Assembly: GCF_002939885.1 (NCBI RefSeq) | Contig: NZ_MDED01000001.1 | Coordinates: 124,001 to 188,000 of the forward strand | DNA: 64,000 bases | DNA from: Xanthomonas cucurbitae | GTDB taxonomy: Bacteria > Pseudomonadota > Gammaproteobacteria > Xanthomonadales > Xanthomonadaceae | Direction: 5' to 3' | In this document: one piece after another, positions 8,804 through 25,700 of the stretch | How positions within the stretch are numbered: position 1 is the first letter of the stretch | Layout: each line of letters starts with the position of its first letter | Notes under the pieces: generated by a model | Database searches by the model: none | Seen by the model: only the letters and a program-made list of their open reading frames with translations | What the model was told of the DNA's origin: nothing | Made by a program: the position numbers and the translations under genes

Positions 8804-10465
8804 ATGACCCGTCACGATGCAACCCGCGTCATCCGCGCCGCCACCGGCAGCACGCTCACCGCCAGGAGCTGGCTGACCGAAGCGCCGTTGCGCATGCTGA
8901 TGAACAACCTGGACCCGGACGTGGCCGAACGCCCGCAGGAACTGGTGGTCTACGGTGGCATCGGCCGCGCCGCGCGCGACTGGGAATCCTTCGATGCGAT
9001 CGTCGCCGCACTTACCCGCCTGGAGGACGACCAGACCCTGCTCGTGCAGTCCGGCAAGCCGGTCGGCGTGTTCCGCACCCACGCCGATGCGCCGCGCGTG
9101 CTGATCGCCAATTCCAACCTGGTGCCACGCTGGGCCAATTGGGACCACTTCAACGCACTGGATAAGAAGGGCCTGGCGATGTACGGCCAGATGACCGCCG
9201 GCAGCTGGATCTACATCGGTGCGCAAGGCATCGTGCAGGGCACCTACGAAACCTTCGTGGAGATGGGCCGCCAGCATTACGGCGGCAACCTGGCCGGCAA
9301 GTGGTTGTTCACCGGCGGCCTCGGCGGCATGGGCGGCGCGCAGCCGCTGGCCGCGGTGATGGCCGGTGCGTCCTGCCTGGCGGTGGAATGCCGCCGTTCC
9401 AGCATCGACATGCGCCTGCGCACCGGCTACCTGGATACCTGGACCGACTCGCTGGACGAGGCGTTGCGCCTGATCGAGGAGTCATGCACGGCGAAGAAGC
9501 CGCTGTCGGTCGGCCTGCTCGGCAATGTGGCCGACGTGCTGGACGAACTGCTGGTGCGCGGGATCAAACCGGACCTGCTGACCGACCAGACCTCCGCGCA
9601 CGACCCGGTCAACGGCTACCTGCCGCAAGGTTGGAGCGTGGAGCAATGGGACGACAAGCGCGTGAGCGCGCCGCAGGAGGTGGAAGCCGCCGCACGCGAG
9701 TCCATGGCCAACCACATCCGCGCCATGCTCACCTTCCACGCGCTCGGCGTGCCCACCGTGGATTACGGCAACAACCTGCGCCAGATGGCACTGGAACACG
9801 GCGTCGCCGATGCGTTCGACTTCCCCGGCTTCGTGCCCGCCTACATCCGCCCGCTGTTCTGTCGCGGTATCGGCCCGTTCCGCTGGGTGGCGCTGAGCGG
9901 CGATCCGGAAGACATTGCCAAGACCGACGCCAAGGTCAAGGAACTCATTCCCGACGATGCACACCTGCATCGCTGGCTGGACATGGCTGCGGAAAAAATC
10001 GCCTTCCAGGGCCTGCCGGCGCGGATCTGCTGGGTCGGGCTGGGCGACCGCCATCGGCTGGGCCTGGCTTTCAACGCGATGGTGCGCAGCGGCGAATTGA
10101 AGGCGCCGGTCGTCATCGGCCGCGATCACCTGGACAGCGGCAGCGTGGCCTCGCCCAACCGCGAAACCGAAGCCATGGCCGACGGCTCCGATGCGGTGTC
10201 CGACTGGCCGTTGCTCAATGCCCTGCTCAACACCGCATCGGGCGCCACCTGGGTCTCGCTGCATCATGGCGGCGGCGTCGGCATGGGCTTCTCGCAGCAC
10301 GCCGGCATGGTCATCGTCTGCGACGGCAGCGAAGCGGCCGACAGGCGTCTGGAGCGCGTGCTCTGGAACGATCCGGCCACCGGGGTGATGCGGCACGCCG
10401 ATGCCGGGTATGCCATTGCCATCGATTGCGCCAGAGCGCAGGCGTTGGATCTGCCGAGCCTCTGA
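8804..10465 (+). CDS. hutU: Urocanate hydratase (urocanase) HutU
   Basis: A 553-residue NAD-dependent hydratase that converts urocanate to 4-imidazolone-5-propanoate, step two. The glycine-rich [11 protein letters not shown] segment fits the NAD-binding region, and the C-terminal part carries the [15 protein letters not shown] stretch typical of urocanases. I chose ATG 8804 because it follows AAGGAA at good spacing and gives the usual length; an in-frame start at 8585 lies inside hutG. It is the last gene of the plus-strand hut arm, 16 bp after hutG. No histidine or urocanate transporter gene follows. Confidence 0.96.
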   Translation: MTRHDATRVIRAATGSTLTARSWLTEAPLRMLMNNLDPDVAERPQELVVYGGIGRAARDWESFDAIVAALTRLEDDQTLLVQSGKPVGVFRTHADAPRVLIANSNLVPRWANWDHFNALDKKGLAMYGQMTAGSWIYIGAQGIVQGTYETFVEMGRQHYGGNLAGKWLFTGGLGGMGGAQPLAAVMAGASCLAVECRRSSIDMRLRTGYLDTWTDSLDEALRLIEESCTAKKPLSVGLLGNVADVLDELLVRGIKPDLLTDQTSAHDPVNGYLPQGWSVEQWDDKRVSAPQEVEAAARESMANHIRAMLTFHALGVPTVDYGNNLRQMALEHGVADAFDFPGFVPAYIRPLFCRGIGPFRWVALSGDPEDIAKTDAKVKELIPDDAHLHRWLDMAAEKIAFQGLPARICWVGLGDRHRLGLAFNAMVRSGELKAPVVIGRDHLDSGSVASPNRETEAMADGSDAVSDWPLLNALLNTASGATWVSLHHGGGVGMGFSQHAGMVIVCDGSEAADRRLERVLWNDPATGVMRHADAGYAIAIDCARAQALDLPSL

Positions 10466-10706
10466 ACAACCGCACCCAGTGGCCTGGCGCCTTCCACCGG
10501 CCCGACACTACATGACCTCGTCACCCGGGCCGCACTCGGCCCGGTCCATTGCCAGGTGAACACCCACGCCGAGATCGCGCGGCCGCAGCCCTGCCACACC
10601 ATCCAGTGCGCCGACCAACGACGGCCGGGCCCAGCGTTTCCATCGGTTGCCCTCAAGACTGGCCGCTGCAGGCCGACAAGGTATGCAACGTTTCGGGGAA
10701 ACCTCC

Positions 10707-11432
10707 ATGGGCATCTTGATCTACCTGGTGCCTGCCTGCGCACTCTGGGCGCTGATCGCCACCACACTGGCGTTCGTGCGCGGCCGGCAACTGCGTGCCG
10801 AATCCGGGCAGCTGGCCAGCACCCAGGACAGCCTGAGTCGCTACCAGGCAGCGGTGTCGCAGTTGAAGGCACGCGCAGCGGCCAGCGCGCTGGAGCTGGA
10901 ATCCTTGCAGCGCAGCTATACCGTGCTCAAGCAATCACTGGAGCAGCACGAACACAACGCCGCCGAGCAGCAGGATGCGGGCAACGGCCAGGTGATTCCC
11001 ACGGCGATGGTGCAGCAGCTGGATATCGCCAACGAGATCGGCACGCTGTTCACGCATGTGGCACGGGTGGCGCGCAGCCTGCGCCGCTACAGCGCCTACA
11101 GCCGCGGACACAACGCGCCCGAGCCCGCCACCGCCCGCTACGACCTGCATTGGCTGGCCGACTGCCTGCACAGCTTCGATCAGGTGGGCCACGCGCTGTT
11201 GCGCGGAAACATCGCCGCGCTAATCACCGCCTGCCAGGATCTGCTGTCGATGTACGACCACTATCTGAAGGACGGCTCCGGCTACAACAGCCGCGACACC
11301 TTCCAGCGCCTGAGCAGCGATGTCCCGTTGGCCGAAGCCACCGATGCCATCCGCTCGATCATCGTCAAGGCCACCCTGGCGCAGGATGTGCGGGATGCAG
11401 TGCAGGACGAGGCGGCGGCGGTGGCGCCGTGA
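10707..11432 (+). CDS. Hypothetical membrane-anchored coiled-coil protein
   Basis: About 241 residues, unrecognised. One N-terminal membrane helix (about 3-22) is followed by a coiled coil (about 30-92, with repeated Leu/Ala heptads) and a soluble helical domain. This resembles membrane-tethered signalling or structural proteins, but I see no enzymatic motif. I chose ATG 10707, preceded by GGGGAA; ATG 10683 is an alternative. The gene stands alone between hutU and gyrA, and a hairpin terminator follows. Confidence 0.65.
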   Translation: MGILIYLVPACALWALIATTLAFVRGRQLRAESGQLASTQDSLSRYQAAVSQLKARAAASALELESLQRSYTVLKQSLEQHEHNAAEQQDAGNGQVIPTAMVQQLDIANEIGTLFTHVARVARSLRRYSAYSRGHNAPEPATARYDLHWLADCLHSFDQVGHALLRGNIAALITACQDLLSMYDHYLKDGSGYNSRDTFQRLSSDVPLAEATDAIRSIIVKATLAQDVRDAVQDEAAAVAP

Positions 11433-11513
11433 TTCGGGATGGGTCACCGTCATTGCGCTGCGGCGGGTACACGGTGCCGTGCTGAGCCGTAACGAACCTG
11501 GCAGGCGACCATG

Positions 11514-11541
11514 AAGAACGCCGGCTTGCGCCGGCGTTCTT
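11514..11541. terminator. Bidirectional hairpin terminator between convergent genes
   Basis: AAGAACGCCGGC (11514-11525) pairs perfectly with GCCGGCGTTCTT (11530-11541) over a 4-nt loop. It lies between the plus-strand coiled-coil gene and minus-strand gyrA, whose stop is at 11570. Flanking A/T bases allow it to serve both directions. Confidence 0.7.
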
Positions 11542-11569
11542 GTTCAACGGCAGCGATGACACCGCTTGC

Positions 11570-14266
<2,697 letters not shown>

Positions 14267-14475
14267 TCGGGTTCCGTAAGTGAGGTGGCGGGCGAGCCGG
14301 AAAGCCGCGTCGGGGGCGCCCTGGTGACAGGCTGCCGACCCCACGCTCCCGCCGATCGATTCAAGCGCCGGATTGTACCATGAAGGGCCACCCGGATGCC
14401 GCCGGTTTAGCGGCCAGAAACAAGCACTTGCGGGACTTTACGCGACGTTTGCGGCGCCCCGCCCCGACGCCGGGC

Positions 14476-15540
14476 TCAGCGGCCGAACGCGGCCTGCATG
14501 CGCCCCTGGTCGGGCTGCTCGATCACCCCGCGCTCGGTGACGATGGCATCGATCAGGCTGCCCGGGGTGACGTCGAACACCGGGTTCCAGGCATGAATGC
14601 CCTCGGCCACGGTGAGCACCCCGCCCACGCCGAACAATTCGCCCGGATCGCGCTGCTCGATCTCGATCTGGTCGCCGCTGGCGGTGGCCATGTCCACCGT
14701 GGACGAGGGCGCCACCACCATGAACCTGACCCCGTGGTGGCGGGCGGCAATGGCCAGCTGGTAGGTGCCGATCTTGTTGGCGGTATCGCCATTGGCGCAG
14801 ATCCGGTCGGCACCCACGATCACCCACTGCACCAGGCCGGACTTCATCAGGTGGGCGGCGGCCGAGTCGGCGATCAGGGTGGCATCGATGCCGTCCTGCT
14901 GCAGCTCCCACACGGTCAACCGTGCGCCCTGCAGCCACGGCCGGGTTTCGCCGGCAAACACCTTGGCGATGCGCTGCTGCGCCACGCCGGCGCGGATCAC
15001 GCCCAATGCAGTACCGAAGCCGGCGGTGGCCAGCGAGCCGGTGTTGCAGTGGGTCAGCACGCCGCTGCCCCGCGCGATCAGGCCGGCGCCCAGCGCGCCC
15101 ATCTGGCGATTGGCGGCCAGGTCTTCATCGGCGATGGCCTGCGCCTCGCGCGCGATCACCTCGCGCCAGTCGGCGCCGGCCGCACCCAGCACCCGGCGCA
15201 TGCGCATCAATGCCCAGGCCAGGTTCACCGCGGTCGGGCGCGCGGCGTTGAGCCGCAGCAGCGCCGGTTCGAGCTTCTGCAAGGCCGCACTGCCGTCGTC
15301 GGCCTGCACATCGCGTGCGGCCAGCAGCACGCCCCACCCGGCCGCAATGCCGATCGCCGGCGCACCGCGCACCGCCAGCGCATGGATGGCCTCGGCCACC
15401 GCATCGCTGGTCTGACAACGCAGGTGCTCCACCACGAAGGGCAGCTTGCGTTGATCGAGCAATTCCAGGGCATCGCCGGTCCACAGCAGCGGACGGATAT
15501 GGTCGTAGCGGGCGTAATCGATGTGGGCGCTGTCGTTCAT
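14476..15540 (-). CDS. mtnA: Methylthioribose-1-phosphate isomerase MtnA
   Basis: A 354-residue isomerase that converts 5-methylthioribose 1-phosphate to methylthioribulose 1-phosphate in the methionine salvage pathway. The conserved Cys is in [14 protein letters not shown] and the Asp in [19 protein letters not shown], the catalytic pair known for this family; [10 protein letters not shown] is also typical. It belongs to the eIF2B-alpha-like fold, but these motifs favour MtnA. No other mtn gene lies in the window. I chose ATG 15540 because family similarity begins with the residues just after it. Confidence 0.93.
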   Translation of the reverse strand: MNDSAHIDYARYDHIRPLLWTGDALELLDQRKLPFVVEHLRCQTSDAVAEAIHALAVRGAPAIGIAAGWGVLLAARDVQADDGSAALQKLEPALLRLNAARPTAVNLAWALMRMRRVLGAAGADWREVIAREAQAIADEDLAANRQMGALGAGLIARGSGVLTHCNTGSLATAGFGTALGVIRAGVAQQRIAKVFAGETRPWLQGARLTVWELQQDGIDATLIADSAAAHLMKSGLVQWVIVGADRICANGDTANKIGTYQLAIAARHHGVRFMVVAPSSTVDMATASGDQIEIEQRDPGELFGVGGVLTVAEGIHAWNPVFDVTPGSLIDAIVTERGVIEQPDQGRMQAAFGR

Positions 15541-15596
15541 GCCGCCATTGTAAGGCGCGCGTACCGCGCCTGCGCCGGCACGCAGGCGGCGCGGCG

Positions 15597-16277
15597 TCAG
15601 TCGACGATGAATTCGGCCCGGCAGCCGTCGTTGACCCACACCCCATCGCGGCTCCAGCCCCAGGTCTGGCCTTCCACGCAGGGATTCCTGGAGATCTGCC
15701 GGCTCATCCGCACGCTGCGCTCCACCGAGACGCCGCAGGTGCGGCGTGCGCTCTTCTTGGATTCGCAGGTGACCAGCCGCGGCACCGCCACGAAGCCGGA
15801 ACCATCCTCGGCGCCCACTTCGAATTCACCATCGCAACCGCGCGACACCCAGATCTCGTTGCGGCGCGTGCCCCAGGTAAATCCCTCCTTGCACGGCCAC
15901 ATAGAGCGCTGGCGCAACAGCCGTACCGGCGCACCACGCAGCACCACCGGGCACACCACCTTGCCGCCATTGGAATCGCAGCGCACCACCCGGCGCATCA
16001 CGGTGGCCGCCGGTGCGGCGGTGGCGAACTCGGCACGGCAGCCCTGCTGGACCCACACGCCATCGTGGTCCACATCCCACTCGCTGCCACGGATGCAGTT
16101 GGTCTCGGACAGTTGGCGCACCAGCTGGACGCCATCGGCAGTCTCCATTGCACAATGCATGCGCGCCATGTCCCTGGACTCGCAGCGCACCACGGCAGTG
16201 CCGCGCTCGGCGCGCGCGTCGGCGACCATCAGCAGCGGCAAGCACCACAGACCGCAAAAGCCGATCAGCCATTTCAT
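15597..16277 (-). CDS. Secreted DUF3011 family protein with three repeats
   Basis: A 226-residue protein of unknown function. A signal peptide (about 1-24, cleavage near ADARA) is followed by three units of about 65 residues. Each ends with a Cys-x-x-Gly-x-x-Trp ... (G/E)(V/I)WV..GC..EF motif, at about residues 60-85, 130-155 and 200-223. Regularly spaced cysteines suggest disulfides in the periplasm or outside the cell. GAGGAT precedes the ATG on the minus strand. An inverted and direct repeat of GAAGAT lies about 50 bp upstream. Confidence 0.8.
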   Translation of the reverse strand: MKWLIGFCGLWCLPLLMVADARAERGTAVVRCESRDMARMHCAMETADGVQLVRQLSETNCIRGSEWDVDHDGVWVQQGCRAEFATAAPAATVMRRVVRCDSNGGKVVCPVVLRGAPVRLLRQRSMWPCKEGFTWGTRRNEIWVSRGCDGEFEVGAEDGSGFVAVPRLVTCESKKSARRTCGVSVERSVRMSRQISRNPCVEGQTWGWSRDGVWVNDGCRAEFIVD

Positions 16278-16512
16278 GCCGACAATCCTCACCCCGAAAC
16301 GATCTAACGTCGCGCCCCCGTGGACGTGAAGATGAGAACATCTTCGATGTGAAGATCGCAATACGGCGGTTATGACAAGGCCATGGCAACCCAGCGTGGC
16401 CGGCCTGCTGCATCGCCAGGTATCAACTGCGGTAGGCGTGCGAGGCAACCGTCGCGGCGTGCGCACACTGCGCAGCAGCGCGAGCGTTCGCGCTGACTGC
16501 TGCCGGCACGGC

Positions 16513-20141
<3,629 letters not shown>

Positions 20142-20168
20142 TCACCGCGCCCTGCTCTGGAGTTCATC

Positions 20169-21293
20169 GTGTCGCTGCCCGTTTCGCGCCGTTCGTTTCT
20201 TGGTCTTGCCAGCTCCGGGCTGGCGGTGTCCGCACTCGGGTTGAGTTCGCCTGCCGAGGCCGCCCGCAAGCGCGCCGCCGCGCCCGCTGCCCCCGGCGTG
20301 GCGCCTGCCGCCGGTACCGTGTACCTCAACTACAACGAACATCCGCTGGGGCCCTCCCCGGCCGCGCTGGACGCGGCCACGCGGTCGCTGGCGCGTGCTG
20401 GCCGCTATCAGTTCGAGATGGAGCAGGATCTGCGCAACCTGATGGCCGGCGAATTGCAGCTGCCGAACGATCACATGGCGTTTTTCCCAGGCTCCAGCGA
20501 CCCGTTGAATCGCACCGGCACCCTGTTCACCTCGCCGCGCGCAGGTCTGGTCATCGCCGACCCGACCTTCGAAGCGCTGGCCGATGTCGCTATCGCACAT
20601 GGCGCACCGGTACGTCGCGTGCCCTTGCGGGCCGATGGCGCGCACGACGTCAAGGCAATGGCCAAGGCCGATCCGACCGCTGGCCTGATTTACGTGTGCA
20701 ACCCCAACAATCCCACCGGTTCGATCACGCCGCGCGCAGACATCGAATGGCTGTTGGCAAACAAACCGGCCAGTGCGGTGCTGGTGGTCGACGAGGCCTA
20801 TATTCAGTACAGCAACGAGACCTCGGTGGTGGACCTGGTGCGCCAACGCCAGGACCTGATCGTGCTGCGCACGTTTTCCAAGTTGTACGGCATGGCCGGG
20901 CTGCGACTGGGCGCGGCCATCGCCCCGCCGGGCCTGTTGACCAAGCTCGCCACGCTGGGCGGTAACCCGCTGCCGGTACCCGCCATGGCGGCCGGCATCG
21001 CCAGCCTGCGCGATCCCTTGCTGGTACCGACACGTCGCGCCGAGAACGCGCGCGTGCGCGAGGACACCATCGCCTGGCTCAAGGGCAAGGGCTACACCTG
21101 CCTGCCATCGCAGGCCAATTGCTTCATGGTGGACATCAAGCGCGATGCCAAGGTGTTTGCCGACTCGATGCAGAAGCAGGGTGTCATGGTTGGCCGCAGC
21201 TGGCCGATCTGACCCAAGCGCGTCCGCGTGACCGTGGGCACCGAGGCGGAAATGCTGCGCTTCCGCGAGGCGTTCACCAAAGCCAAACGCTAA
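20169..21293 (+). pseudogene. Tat-exported HisC-like aminotransferase, interrupted by an in-frame TGA
   Basis: A class I/II PLP-dependent aminotransferase resembling histidinol-phosphate aminotransferases. A twin-arginine signal (SRRSFLGLASSG, residues 6-17) suggests periplasmic export. NPNNPTG (178-184), VVDEAYI and the PLP lysine Lys238 (TFSKLYG) are intact. After GRSWPI a TGA (21210-21212) stops the frame at residue 347. The same frame then continues for 26 codons with family-typical sequence (RVRVTVGTEAEMLRF) to a TAA at 21291. The TGA stands where TGG (Trp) is expected. The lost tail carries the arginine that binds the substrate carboxylate in HisC enzymes. The start is GTG 20169, after TGGAG. 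Confidence 0.8.
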
Positions 21294-21324
21294 CTCGCGA
21301 AGCGTTCGATAAAGCCGACGCGGA

Positions 21325-21368
21325 CCCTTCTCCCATCGGGACATTGTCCCCCTTTATGGGGGAGAAGG
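21325..21368. repeat. Mosaic intergenic repeat, copy A (hairpin part)
   Basis: CCTTCTCCC (21326-21334) pairs with GGGAGAAGG (21360-21368), enclosing a second palindrome GGGACATTGTCCC. It is followed by a GC-rich block ending GGATGAGGG. The same modules, in opposite order and strand, occur at 27961-28086. The site is between convergent genes. Confidence 0.75.
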
Positions 21369-21477
21369 TGCCCCGAAGGGGCGGATGAGGGGGCGCCTCG
21401 GGAATCTGCCAGCATCTGTAATGACAAACGCATCGCCACGCGCCGTCAGAATTGAATCACCGACTGCTCCGCTTCCA

Positions 21478-21503
21478 CGCCCCGTACCCTCACCCCAACC
21501 CCT
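21478..21503. repeat. Mosaic intergenic repeat, 26-nt block (copy A)
   Basis: A 26-nt block beginning CGCCCCGTACCCTCACC. Its exact reverse complement is at 27975-28000. Adjacent sequence up to about 21600 also resembles repeat material and reaches into the 3' end of the minus-strand membrane protein gene. Confidence 0.8.
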
Positions 21504-21550
21504 GCTCCGTGCCCCGCGCTTGCGGCGCGGGCGCTCCAAGGCCCGCGCGC

Positions 21551-21955
21551 CTACGGCACGAGAGCCGTGCCTTCTCGCCCCGCAGGGAGAGGGGCTTTCG
21601 TGCGCAACGTGCGCCGGATCCACAGATAGCTGATGACGAAGGTCAGCACCATCGAGCCGGCATTCCACAGCAGCAGCTCGCGCAGCATCGGCGCGCCCTG
21701 CAAGATGTGGGCGTAATAGCGGGAATCGATCAGCGCGATCGCATGCGGCATGAACACGCTGATGAACGGTGTTGGCACCGGCGCAACCAGCAAGGTGATC
21801 GCGACCGCAAAGCCAGCCACCACCCTGGGTGAGTTGCGCGGGCGTGCGCGCAGACGCGCGGCGACCCGTGTAACGATCCACAACAACGGCATCGCCAGGA
21901 TTGCCCACAGCATCAACAGCAATGCCACCGCCAACATGCCCTGCAGGCTCAGCAT
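21551..21955 (-). CDS. Hypothetical small integral membrane protein
   Basis: A 134-residue protein with three or four predicted membrane helices (about 5-28, 45-65 and 93-113) and a short basic C-terminus. No family is recognised. It starts 9 bp after the zipA stop on the same strand, so it probably shares that transcript. The last dozen or so codons (…PLPAGREG…) read through mosaic-repeat DNA, so the natural C-terminus may have been altered by the repeat. Its membrane nature and position after zipA allow, but do not prove, an envelope role. Confidence 0.6.
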   Translation of the reverse strand: MLSLQGMLAVALLLMLWAILAMPLLWIVTRVAARLRARPRNSPRVVAGFAVAITLLVAPVPTPFISVFMPHAIALIDSRYYAHILQGAPMLRELLLWNAGSMVLTFVISYLWIRRTLRTKAPLPAGREGTALVP

Positions 21956-21964
21956 GGGCTCAAC

Positions 21965-22690
21965 TCACCAGCGCGGCGGTTTGGTCAGTGGCGGGGCCTG
22001 GTGCTGGCGGTCGTAGGCGCGCAGTTCGTCGCGGATATGCGCCACCCGCTGCCGACCCAATGCATTGCGGCTGTCGTCCAGCACCACACCATCCAGCAAC
22101 TCGGCGATGCGCTGCACGGTGGGCAGCATCTTTTCCCAGGCATCGAGCGCGGTCATCGGCGCCGGCAAGGTCAGGAAGAAAGCGATCGCCGGCGTCTGCA
22201 TCTCGCGGATGTTGGCCATGTCGAAGCTGCCCGGCTTGAGGATGCTGGCCATGCTGAAGATCGGCCCGCGCTCGGGGTGGCCCTCGACCAGGCGATGGAA
22301 CACATTCATATGGCCGAATACCAGGCCGGTCTTTTCGGCCGCCACCACCACGTCTTCGCCGCGCAGGATCTGGCCCGCCTTGGCCGCGACGAACAGCGAC
22401 ACGATCTTGTCGAAATCCTGGTTCGGGCGCTTGCCAACATCGCTGCCGCCGGTGCTGTCCTGCGCATCCAGCTCAAGTTCGCTCTGTTCGGCACTGCGCT
22501 CGAACACCTCGCCCTGCACATCGGCATCGCCGGAAATCGACGGCTCGCGGCGCTCGCGCGGTTGCCCCTCGTCCTTGTCCACCCGGCGCCCCTGCGGCGA
22601 CTTTTTCGGGCGGCCGAACAGGAAAATGGCCGCGACCAGCAGCAGCCCGGCGATCAGGATTCCGATCCGGATCATGGCCATGTCGGACAT
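21965..22690 (-). CDS. zipA: Cell division protein ZipA
   Basis: A 241-residue inner-membrane anchor for FtsZ at the division site. One N-terminal membrane helix (about 6-26) is followed by a charged linker (about 28-85) and the C-terminal ZipA globular domain (about 90-225), with FVAAKAGQILRGEDV, the FGHMNVFHR stretch and the SMASILKPGSFDM stretch. It is shorter than E. coli ZipA because the Pro/Gln linker is reduced. GGAGG sits 8 nt before ATG 22690; the second ATG four codons on is an alternative. It lies just downstream of smc, an order known in many gammaproteobacteria. Confidence 0.9.
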   Translation of the reverse strand: MSDMAMIRIGILIAGLLLVAAIFLFGRPKKSPQGRRVDKDEGQPRERREPSISGDADVQGEVFERSAEQSELELDAQDSTGGSDVGKRPNQDFDKIVSLFVAAKAGQILRGEDVVVAAEKTGLVFGHMNVFHRLVEGHPERGPIFSMASILKPGSFDMANIREMQTPAIAFFLTLPAPMTALDAWEKMLPTVQRIAELLDGVVLDDSRNALGRQRVAHIRDELRAYDRQHQAPPLTKPPRW

Positions 22691-22746
22691 TCAGCGTGCC
22701 TCCGCAATAAAGTGACAGGTGTCGTCATTCTGACAAGCATGGCACG

Positions 22747-25700
22747 TCATGCCGCACCCGCCAAACGGGCGGCCTCTTCCAGGTCCACGCTGACCAGGCG
22801 GCTGACGCCCGGCTCGCGCATGGTCACGCCAGACAGCTGCCGCGCGGCTTCCATGGTGGCCTTGTTATGGCTGACGAACAGGAACTGCACCTTCTCGCTC
22901 ATCTCGCGGACCATGTTGGCCAGCCGGCCGACGTTGGCCTCGTCCAGCGGCGCATCCACCTCGTCCAGCAGGCAGAACGGCGCCGGATTGAGCTGGAAGA
23001 TCGCAAACACCAGCGCCACCGCAGTCATCGCCTTCTCGCCGCCGGACAGCAGCGAAATGCTGGATACACGCTTGCCGGGCGGACGCGCCATGATGGTCAC
23101 GCCGGTATCGAGCAGGTCCTCGCCGGTGAGTTCCAGATATGCGTGACCGCCGCCGAACAGGCGCGGATACAGCGCCTGCACACCGGAATTGACGCGATCG
23201 AAGGTGTCCTTGAAGCGGCCGCGGGTTTCGCGGTCGATCTTGCGGATGGCTTCTTCCAGCGTTTCCAGCGCGGTATTGAGGTCCAGGTTCTGCGCATCCA
23301 GATATTCCGAGCGCTGCGCGGCCTCGCCGTATTCCTGGATCGCGGCCAGGTTCACCGGCTCCAGGCGCCGCATGCGGCCATCGATCTGGTTCACCGCCGC
23401 CTCCCACTCGGCGCTATTGGCCGCCTCGGGCAGCCCGTTGACCACGTCCTCGAGCACGAAGCCGGCCTTGACCACGGCAGCAGAAAGTTGCTCGGCGTTG
23501 AGCACCAGCGCCTGCTGATCGAGCTTGCGCTGGTTGATGCGCTCGCGCTGCGCCAGCGCCTGCTCGTCGCGCTGCTGGCGGGTCTGCTCGAAGCTGCGCA
23601 GCTCGCCGTCGATGCTGTCCAGCAGCGTGCGCGTCTCGCCAAGCACGCGCTCGGTCCGTACGCGCTCGCTCAGCGCGGCCTGGTGTTCGTGCTCCAGCGT
23701 TTCCACCGGGGAATCGCCTTCACTGAGCTGGGCCACCAGGTCTTCCAGGCGCGTATCCAGCTGGCCGCGCTGGCTGTCCATGCGCTCCAGGGTCTGGCTG
23801 AGCGAAGTGATCTGGGTGCGCTGCGATTCCAGCGTGAGCGCCAGCGCATGCATCGCATCTCGCACGCCGCGTGCAGCATCGCGCGCCTGATCGCGGGCAT
23901 CGGTGAGCTGGCGGCGCTCGTTTTCCAGCGCCTGCCGCGTGCCCTGCAGGTCGCCCATCAGGGTGATGGCGTCTTCGAGTTTTGCACGTGCCTCGCGGGC
24001 TTGTTCGCGGCTGGTGTCCAGGGTTTCCAGCAGCTGCGACAACTCGGTTTCGATGCGCTCGATGCGCGTGCGCGCCGCATCGACCTTGCCCTGCTGGCTC
24101 TGCAACTGGCCGGCCAGTTCGGAGACGCTGCGGTGGGCCATGTACAACTGGCGCTGCGCATCTTCGCGCTGCTGCTCGGCCGCCAGCGACTGCTCGCGGA
24201 AGCCGGCAAGCCGATGTTCGAGATCGGCCTCGCGCTCCTGCAGGGTTTCGATCTGGGTGCGTAGCTCCTGGATCTCGCGCTCGCGCAGCAGCGCGCCTTG
24301 CTTGGCCGCGCCCGAGCGCGACACGCGCACCCAGCCTTCGCCCAGGCGTTCGCCGTTGCGGGTGATGACTGAATCGCCTTCGGGCAGGCTAGGTTGCAAC
24401 GCGCGCGCGGCGTCCAGATCCTCGGCGGTGTGCAGGCGCGCCAGCAGGCGACGGATCGCCATCGGTCCCTGCACCTTGGCGGCCAGCGAGGTCGGCGCGA
24501 AGTGCGCGCCGTCGATAGCATTGGACACCAGCGCGATGCGGCCCTCGCCCAGCTCGCCCAGCGCATCGACCAGTTGCTCGGGCGCGTCCACCAACACGCC
24601 TTCGATCAACTGCCCCAGCGCGCTTTCGACCGTGTTTTCCCAGCCGCCTTCCACCGTGATGCGTTCGCCCACGCGCGCCGCCGAATCCAGCCGGCGCGCC
24701 TTCAACCATGCCACCGCTGCGCCCTGCTCCTGGCCCAGCGCCGCCTGCTGCAGGGTTTCCAGCGAAGACAGCCGGCCACGCGCGGCCTGGGCCTGCTTGC
24801 GCACCTCGGCCAGCTCGCCCTGGCTGGCGCGTTGCTGGTCCTGCAGCGCGGCCAGCGCGTGCTTGCGCGCCTCCACCTGCTCGTTCAATCCGTCCAGCGA
24901 GGTCTTCTGCGTTTCATGCCGCAGCTCGATCTGTTCGAACGCCTCGGCCAGCGCGTCCAGATCCAGCCCGGCACGTTCGTTGACCAGCGCTTCGCGGCGG
25001 CGCTCGGCCTCCAGCGACTGGCGGTCCAGATAATCGACGCGGGTACGCTCCACTTCGCCGGCACGCGAGGCTTCGCCGGTGTCGCGGTTGTGGGTTTCCC
25101 AGCGCTGCTGCCAGTCGGCCAGCCGCGCTTCGGCCTCGCGCAGCGCTTCCTGGCGGAATTCGTGGTCTTCGCGCAATTGCTCCAGTTGCGGTTCGGCATC
25201 GGCCACGGCCTCGCGCAGGACGCTCAACTTCGCCGAGTCACCACTGATGTGCTGGGTCAGCTCCTGCAGCTGGCTGTGCGCCTCGTCGCGCGCCTTGTGC
25301 AGGCGATGCGAGAGTTCGCGTTGATGCTGGATCTGCTGTTCGATGCGCGCCAGCGCGCTACCCACCTGGTAGACATCGGCCTGCGCCTTGGCCACCGCCT
25401 CGGCCGCCTCTTCGCGGCGCACGCGTCCGGTTTCGATGCGCGCTTCGGCATCGCGCTGGTCGGCGATCAGTTGCTGCAGGCGTGTCTCTTCCTGATTCAA
25501 TTTTTCGCGCAGGCCTTGCAGCTGCCCGTCCAGGCCACGGTATTCCAGCGCCTTCCACTCGGCATCCTTGATCCTGCGCTCTTCCTGCAACGCCTGGTAC
25601 TGCTCGGCCTGGCGCGCCTGGCGCTGCAGATGCGCCAGCTGCTTGGTGATTTCCTCGCGCAGGTCGCCCAGTCGGTCGAGGTTTTCGCGGGTGTGGCGGA

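Noticed and set aside
22867-24264. 465-codon plus-strand open frame opposite smc
   Set aside because: A shadow of smc coiled-coil codons; no ribosome site or family similarity.
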